Shown here in pieces: positions 7,760 to 12,278 of a stretch of DNA of 12,278 bases; the stretch's first letter is position 1, and the number at the start of each line of letters is the position of its first letter. Origin of the DNA: Candidatus Tectimicrobiota bacterium (GTDB taxonomy: Bacteria; UBA8248; JACPRG01); the NCBI GenBank assembly GCA_016190025.1, contig JACPRG010000158.1, positions 1 to 12,278 on the forward strand, given 5' to 3'. A model generated the notes under the pieces. The model was not told the DNA's origin, did no database searches, and saw nothing but the letters and a program-made list of their open reading frames with translations. Both the position numbers and the translations under genes were made by a program.

Positions 7760-7826
7760 CTCCCCACCCGCACAGGCCGGCGCCTGCGCCCTCTGACCGC
7801 GATCATGAACGCCGATCCCTTCACTC

Positions 7827-7855
7827 AATATAGAGGCGGAGAGAAGCGCAATCAA
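7827..7855 (-). promoter_or_regulatory. Sigma70-type promoter for the nucleotidyltransferase-M50 unit
   Basis: On the minus strand TTGATT (7850-7855) and TATATT (7827-7832) are separated by 17 bp. Transcription should begin near 7820, giving a leader of about 60 nt. The -10 element and its flanks are almost the same as those of the trpS promoter. The promoter lies inside the upstream extension of the open frame, which supports starting the protein at 7759. Confidence 0.8.
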
Positions 7856-7925
7856 TTTGCGGGCTTTCAGGGAGGGGCGACGCTTTTGGGGCGGCGCGCC
7901 TCGGGGACGCTATCCGCCCAGAAGT

Positions 7926-7950
7926 GGCCGCCGTTCTCAGGTCGGCGGCC
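7926..7950. repeat. GC-rich inverted repeat in divergent promoter region
   Basis: GGCCGCC (7926-7932) and GGCGGCC (7944-7950) form a perfect 7-bp inverted repeat around an 11-nt loop. There is no T-tract on either side, so it is not a typical terminator. It could be an operator or chance in GC-rich DNA. Confidence 0.35.
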
Positions 7951-8027
7951 CCCCGGCGGCCCCGCCCGCCCGGGTCCGCCTTCCCCGCAAGAAAGGCCGG
8001 TCTATCAAAAGACGCGGGGCGGATTTA

Positions 8028-8066
8028 TTGAAAGGATTTCCCCCAAATCATAGATAATCTTATAAT
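8028..8066 (+). promoter_or_regulatory. Candidate promoter for the nfeD-slipin operon
   Basis: An AT-rich patch contains a perfect TATAAT at 8061-8066 but has no good -35 at the right distance. Alternatively TTGAAA (8028-8033) lies 19 bp before GATAAT (8053-8058), or 17 bp before TAGATA (8051-8056). A promoter here is likely; which hexamers are used is not clear. The start site would be about 40-50 nt upstream of the ATG. Confidence 0.5.
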
Positions 8067-8069
8067 TAG

Positions 8070-8096
8070 GGACGTAATTTCATTCCTTTCACGTCC
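8070..8096. repeat. GGACGT/ACGTCC inverted repeat at the predicted nfeD transcript start
   Basis: GGACGT (8070-8075) and ACGTCC (8091-8096) are perfect inverted half-sites spaced by 15 nt, about 21 bp centre to centre (two helical turns). They lie immediately after TATAAT at 8061-8066, where a repressor would block transcription. A leader hairpin is the alternative. Confidence 0.4.
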
Positions 8097-8112
8097 GGCT
8101 CCGAGGGGTGGC

Positions 8113-9438
8113 ATGTCCACTCACCGTTTTCGTTCCCTGCGCTTTCTCGGCCTCGTGTGGCTGTGCGCCGCCGGTGTCCTTTCTCTCATCCCCGCCTGGG
8201 GCGCGCCCGAGAAGACCGGCGGCCGGGCGGTCCTCGTCCTGAACGTGGACGGCGTCATCAATCCGGCCTCGGCCGAGTACATCGTCAAGGGGATCGCCGA
8301 GGGCAAGGAGAGGCAGGCCGAGCTCATCGTCCTCCGCCTGGACACCCCGGGCGGGCTCGACACCTCCATGCGCGCCATCATCAAGGAGATGATGGCCTCC
8401 CCGGTTCCGGTGGCCGTGTACGTGGCGCCCGGCGGCGCGCGGGCGGCCTCGGCCGGCACGTTCATCACCCTTGCGGCCCACGTGGCGGCCATGGCGCCGG
8501 GGACGAACCTGGGCGCGGCGAGCCCGGTGGCCGTCAGCGGCGGGATGGACGAGACGATGAAGAAAAAGGTGACGAACGACGCGGCCGCCTACATCCGCTC
8601 TCTCGCGGACAAGCGCGGCCGCAACGCCGACTGGGCCGAGGACGCGGTCCGGAAGGGGGTGTCTATCGGCGAGAGCGTGGCCCTGGAGAAGAGGGTCATC
8701 GACCTGGTGGCCGCGGACCTGAGGGCGCTCCTGTTGGCGCTGGACGGGCGCAGCATTTCCACCGAGTACGGGGAAAAGCGGCTTCGCACGAGGGGGGCGG
8801 AGGTGGTGGAGTACCAGATGGGGGTGCGCCAGAGGCTGCTGGACGTCCTCTCCAACCCCAATTTGGCCTATCTCCTGATGATGCTGGGCTTTTACGGGAT
8901 CCTCTTCGAGCTGACGAACCCCGGGGCCATTTTCCCGGGCGTGGTGGGGGCCATCTGCCTCATCGTGGGGTTCTACGCCCTTCAGGTGCTTCCCATCAAT
9001 TACGCCGGCCTGGCCCTGATCCTGCTCGGGATCATCCTGTTCCTTCTGGAGATCAAGGTGGTCAGCTACGGCGCCTTGAGCATCGGGGGGGCCATTTCCC
9101 TGGTCCTGGGCTCCGTCATGTTGGTGGACACCCCCGCGCCGTTTCTGCGGATTTCCTACTACGTCATCATTCCCACGGTCGTCCTGACGGGCTTGTTCTT
9201 CTTCTTCCTCATCGGTCTCGGGCTGAAGGCCCAGCGGGGTCAGTTCGTTTCGGGCCGGGAGGGTCTGGTGAACGCCATTGGAGTGGCCAGGGGAAACCTC
9301 GACCCCGAAGGCAAGGTTTTCATCCACGGGGAACTCTGGAACGCCCGCTCGAAGGAGCCCATCGCGGCGGGGGAAAAGGTCCGCGTCTTGGCTGTGGACG
9401 GTCTCCGGCTGGAGGTCGTCAAGGAGAAGCCTTCATGA
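8113..9438 (+). CDS. nfeD: NfeD-family membrane-bound serine protease (long, ClpP-type form)
   Basis: Membrane protease of the NfeD1b type, 441 aa. A signal peptide (residues 1-30, Arg-rich start, hydrophobic core, cut near AWGA) precedes a ClpP/SppA-like domain (about 37-215) with TPGG (78-81) and the nucleophile Ser113 in AASAGTFI. The general-base lysine is one of Lys150-152 in the MKKKVTND stretch, by analogy with the PH1510 Ser-Lys dyad. Four to five membrane segments span about 250-370, including a Phe-rich helix at 355-370. The C-terminal NfeD OB-fold domain (about 380-436) contains [12 protein letters not shown] and GELWNARS. The ATG at 8113 has GAGGGG upstream. The stop overlaps the slipin ATG by 4 nt, indicating translational coupling. 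In the archaeal pair PH1510/PH1511 the protease cleaves the hydrophobic C-terminus of the stomatin partner, and a similar role is inferred here. Confidence 0.96.
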   Translation: MSTHRFRSLRFLGLVWLCAAGVLSLIPAWGAPEKTGGRAVLVLNVDGVINPASAEYIVKGIAEGKERQAELIVLRLDTPGGLDTSMRAIIKEMMASPVPVAVYVAPGGARAASAGTFITLAAHVAAMAPGTNLGAASPVAVSGGMDETMKKKVTNDAAAYIRSLADKRGRNADWAEDAVRKGVSIGESVALEKRVIDLVAADLRALLLALDGRSISTEYGEKRLRTRGAEVVEYQMGVRQRLLDVLSNPNLAYLLMMLGFYGILFELTNPGAIFPGVVGAICLIVGFYALQVLPINYAGLALILLGIILFLLEIKVVSYGALSIGGAISLVLGSVMLVDTPAPFLRISYYVIIPTVVLTGLFFFFLIGLGLKAQRGQFVSGREGLVNAIGVARGNLDPEGKVFIHGELWNARSKEPIAAGEKVRVLAVDGLRLEVVKEKPS

Positions 9439-10244
9439 TCGGATTCAACGCTTTCCTGCCCATCCTCGTGATCTTCGTCCTCATGGTCCTGGCCAGCGCC
9501 ATCAAGATCATGAGGGAGTACGAGCGCGCGGTCGTCTTCCGGCTGGGCCGGTTTCTTCGGGTCAAAGGGCCCGGGCTCTTCCTGCTTTTCCCCATCATCG
9601 ACCGCATGGTCCGGGTGAGCCTGCGGCTGGTCGCGCTGGACGTCCCCGCCCAGGACGTCATCACGCGCGACAACGTCTCCGTGAAGGTGAACGCCGTGCT
9701 CTACTTCCGCGTCCTCAACCCCGATAAGGCCATCATCGAGGTGGAGGACTATCTCTACGCCACCTCTCAGCTTGCCCAGACCACGCTGCGGAGCGTCCTC
9801 GGCCAGTCCGAGCTGGACGACCTGCTGGCCGAGCGGGAAAAGATCAACCAGCACCTCCAGGAGATCCTGGACCAGCACACCGACCCGTGGGGCATCAAGG
9901 TGACCAACGTCGAGATCAAGCACGTGGACCTGCCCCAGGAGATGCAGCGGGCCATCGCCCGGCAGGCCGAGGCCGAGCGGGAGCGCCGGGCCAAGGTCAT
10001 CCACGCCGAGGGGGAATATCAGGCCTCCACCCGGCTGGCCGAGGCGGCCGCCATCATCGGCACCCAGCCCGCCGCGCTCCAGCTCCGGTTTCTGCAAACC
10101 CTGACAGAGGTGGCGGCCGAGAACAACTCGACCCTGATCTTCCCGCTCCCCCTGGACCTGATCACGCCGTTCCTTCACGCCGCCGACCGGTTGGCGGGAA
10201 AAAACGTCCCGCCCGCGTCGGGAGGAGACGAGGCGAAGGGATAA
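9435..10244 (+). CDS. Slipin (stomatin/prohibitin-like SPFH protein)
   Basis: Membrane-microdomain scaffold protein, 269 aa. One N-terminal hydrophobic hairpin or helix (about 4-24) is followed by [13 protein letters not shown] and [14 protein letters not shown], the typical start of the SPFH domain (about 26-190). Further signatures are [17 protein letters not shown] (77-93), [16 protein letters not shown] (116-131) and [16 protein letters not shown] (152-167). A charged coiled-coil segment with [19 protein letters not shown] (176-194) follows. The hydrophobic C-terminal stretch [12 protein letters not shown] (232-243) corresponds to the region cleaved by the partner NfeD protease in the archaeal system. 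The frame is open further upstream in another frame of nfeD, but ATG 9435-9437 is the family start, with AAGGAG (9421-9426) 8 nt before it and a 4-nt overlap with nfeD. Forms a two-gene operon with nfeD; the next gene is convergent. Confidence 0.97.
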   Translation: MIGFNAFLPILVIFVLMVLASAIKIMREYERAVVFRLGRFLRVKGPGLFLLFPIIDRMVRVSLRLVALDVPAQDVITRDNVSVKVNAVLYFRVLNPDKAIIEVEDYLYATSQLAQTTLRSVLGQSELDDLLAEREKINQHLQEILDQHTDPWGIKVTNVEIKHVDLPQEMQRAIARQAEAERERRAKVIHAEGEYQASTRLAEAAAIIGTQPAALQLRFLQTLTEVAAENNSTLIFPLPLDLITPFLHAADRLAGKNVPPASGGDEAKG

Positions 10245-10334
10245 GACGGGGGGTCGGCGGGCCCAGGGCTCCGATCCAGTCGGGGCCAGGGGCCGCGGAG
10301 GCGCGGAAACTTCTTCCGGGGGAAACGCGGGCTC

Positions 10335-10667
10335 TCAGACCCTGAGGTCGACCTCGCCGCCCCCCTCCGGGGGCGGCGGGTAGCTCAAGACCGCCAGGAA
10401 GGGCCGCTTCTGTTTGGGAGCCGCCTCCACGGCTTCCTGGATGCGCCTGACGGCCGGGGGAGGCTTCGGCTTGGGAAGGGCGATGGACGCTCGGCGCTTG
10501 GCCGTGGGTGCGCCCTCCTGAGAGTCGCGCGTCGGGGAAAGGTCCACCCTGTCCGAGTCCAACGGGGAACTCGCCGGCGGCGCCGCGGCCTGCGGAGGCG
10601 AGAGGTCGGCCGCTCTCGCCTGAGAGACCTCGACGGGTTTGGATGTGGTTGCCTGGATGGCGTCCAT
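10335..10667 (-). CDS. Small Pro/Ala-rich hypothetical protein
   Basis: A 110-aa protein I do not recognise. The N-terminal two thirds is low-complexity and probably disordered, rich in Ala, Pro and Ser. It contains DSDRVDLSP (37-45), which loosely recalls the D-x-V-x-LS segment of FlgM anti-sigma factors, but the helical remainder expected of FlgM is not evident. A basic stretch (57-74) and a short predicted helix (RRIQEAVEAA, 74-83) precede a C-terminus with PPPPEGGG. No signal peptide or membrane segment is seen. The ATG is preceded by AGGGAA 7 nt upstream, which supports translation. It is convergent with the slipin gene (90-bp gap with no clear terminator) and divergent from rluD. A chance open frame in GC-rich DNA cannot be excluded. 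Confidence 0.55.
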   Translation of the reverse strand: MDAIQATTSKPVEVSQARAADLSPPQAAAPPASSPLDSDRVDLSPTRDSQEGAPTAKRRASIALPKPKPPPAVRRIQEAVEAAPKQKRPFLAVLSYPPPPEGGGEVDLRV

Positions 10668-10706
10668 TGTCCTCTTCCCTCGCCATGAGGGGTTTTCACA
10701 ATCGTC

Positions 10707-10729
10707 TTTTCGGAAGGCCCCTCGGAAAA
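10707..10729. repeat. Imperfect 23-bp palindrome between divergent genes
   Basis: TTTTC (10707-10711) and GAAAA (10725-10729) bound a palindrome in which 9 of 11 base pairs match around a central C. It sits between the divergent starts of the Pro/Ala-rich protein (10667) and rluD (10776), in an AT-richer patch, a position suited to an operator. A second GTTTTC at 10692-10697 is also inverted to GAAAAC at 10725-10730. No clear -35/-10 pair was found on either strand here. Confidence 0.4.
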
Positions 10730-10775
10730 CTTAAGCCTTTTTCGCGGCCGTTCGGATTTTTTGAGGTCGGGCCCA

Positions 10776-11798
<1,023 letters not shown>

Positions 11799-11932
11799 GG
11801 GCGGGTCCGCGGCGTCGCGAGGTTTCCCGGGGTTTTTGGAAGCGCCCCCCGGTTCCCCGGATTCCCCGCCGGGCCTGTTTGGCGAGAAACCCGGCCCCCT
11901 CGGCCAGGCGCTTCGGCCGCCGCTTTGACCCG

Positions 11933-12130
11933 TTATCGGGCGGGGGTTCGGGGAGCGGTGAGCTCGTTGTAGCGCGCGCGCAGGGCTTCGGCCCGCTCCA
12001 CCAGCTCCTGGAGCTTTTCCCGGTCTTCCGGCGTCTTGGAGAATTCCTCTTGATAAAGCTGCAAAACCGCGATCAGGCTCTGCATCTGCGCTTGAACCGC
12101 CGCCTTGGCGATGTCCTTCCTTCGGCTCAT
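11933..12130 (-). CDS. Small helical hypothetical protein (65 aa)
   Basis: A 65-aa protein of unknown function. Almost the whole chain looks alpha-helical: MSRRKDIAKAAVQAQMQSLI (1-20), a middle helix with LYQEEFSKTPEDREK, and a heptad-like stretch LQELVERAEALRARYNEL (40-57) suggestive of a coiled coil. It ends with a short polar tail and TAA. No membrane segment or metal motif is visible. The frame is open upstream to 12277, but residues there are low-complexity. The ATG at 12128-12130 begins the coherent helical protein, with GGGGAG 12 nt upstream, longer than ideal. An alternative ATG at 12188-12190 has no Shine-Dalgarno. It is convergent with rluD across a 134-bp GC-rich gap with no clear terminator. 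Balanced charged-residue composition makes it more credible than neighbouring shadow frames. Confidence 0.6.
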   Translation of the reverse strand: MSRRKDIAKAAVQAQMQSLIAVLQLYQEEFSKTPEDREKLQELVERAEALRARYNELTAPRTPAR

Positions 12131-12278
12131 GGGGTTTGTCGGCTCCCCTTTCTTTTCGGTTCCACTCGAGCCCTCCCGGCGCAACTCCATGATAAACCGG
12201 GATGGCTTCGAGCCGCACGTCCGGCTTCCGGGGGGTGAAAGCGGCGCAAGAGGCGTTCGCCCACCCTCCCGGCGCATC

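Larger units (their letters stand above)
7760..8112. other. 353-bp divergent intergenic region between the nucleotidyltransferase gene and nfeD
   Basis: This gene-free stretch separates two divergent transcription units. From left to right it holds the 60-nt leader and promoter of the minus-strand gene (7827-7855), a GC-rich middle with an inverted repeat at 7926-7950, then an abrupt AT-rich patch (about 8021-8088) in otherwise GC-rich DNA containing the candidate plus-strand promoter and a second inverted repeat. The short frames here have no family resemblance and are not called as genes. Confidence 0.7.

Noticed and set aside
8157..9434. Upstream extension of the slipin frame through nfeD
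   Set aside because: The sequence before the slipin ATG is Arg/Gly/Pro-rich and overlaps nfeD in another frame; the 4-nt ATGA overlap and ribosome binding site define the slipin start.
10245..10334. Bidirectional terminator between the slipin gene and the convergent small gene
   Set aside because: Several GC-rich pairings are possible, but none gives a stable stem with a T-tract on either strand.

Overview
The window is dense, GC-rich bacterial chromosome carrying housekeeping genes. It shows no phage, plasmid, IS or CRISPR signature. The gene set includes a DHH-CBS-polymerase fusion, a TrpRS with an iron-sulfur cysteine motif, a small M50 protease next to trpS, and an NfeD/slipin pair. I infer a deltaproteobacterial, Acidobacteriota-like or NC10-like lineage; the sequence alone does not settle which.

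Minus-strand block (1-7855, read right to left). A 60-nt leader follows a clear sigma70-type promoter (-10 at 7827-7832) and leads into an 878-aa tRNA 3'-end nucleotidyltransferase/poly(A) polymerase with N-terminal DHH and CBS domains. A compact M50 site-2-protease homologue comes next. A second, nearly identical promoter (-10 at 4312-4317) then drives trpS, followed by ileS and the 5' part of lspA, which runs off the window edge. Four of the five genes serve tRNA end maturation, tRNA charging or membrane proteolysis. Between ileS and lspA lies an 81-bp inverted pair of REP-like hairpins (286-366), the most unusual non-coding structure here.

Divergent regulatory region (7760-8112). This 353-bp region holds the minus-strand promoter, a GC-rich inverted repeat, and an AT-rich island with a perfect TATAAT plus a GGACGT/ACGTCC inverted repeat ahead of the plus-strand operon.

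Plus-strand operon (8113-10244). A full-length NfeD-type membrane serine protease overlaps by 4 nt a slipin (stomatin/SPFH protein), the classic protease-substrate/partner pair.

Right end (10245-12278). A small Pro/Ala-rich protein of unknown function (minus), an RluD-family 23S rRNA pseudouridine synthase (plus), and a 65-aa helical hypothetical protein (minus). The last 148 bp hold no gene I can support.
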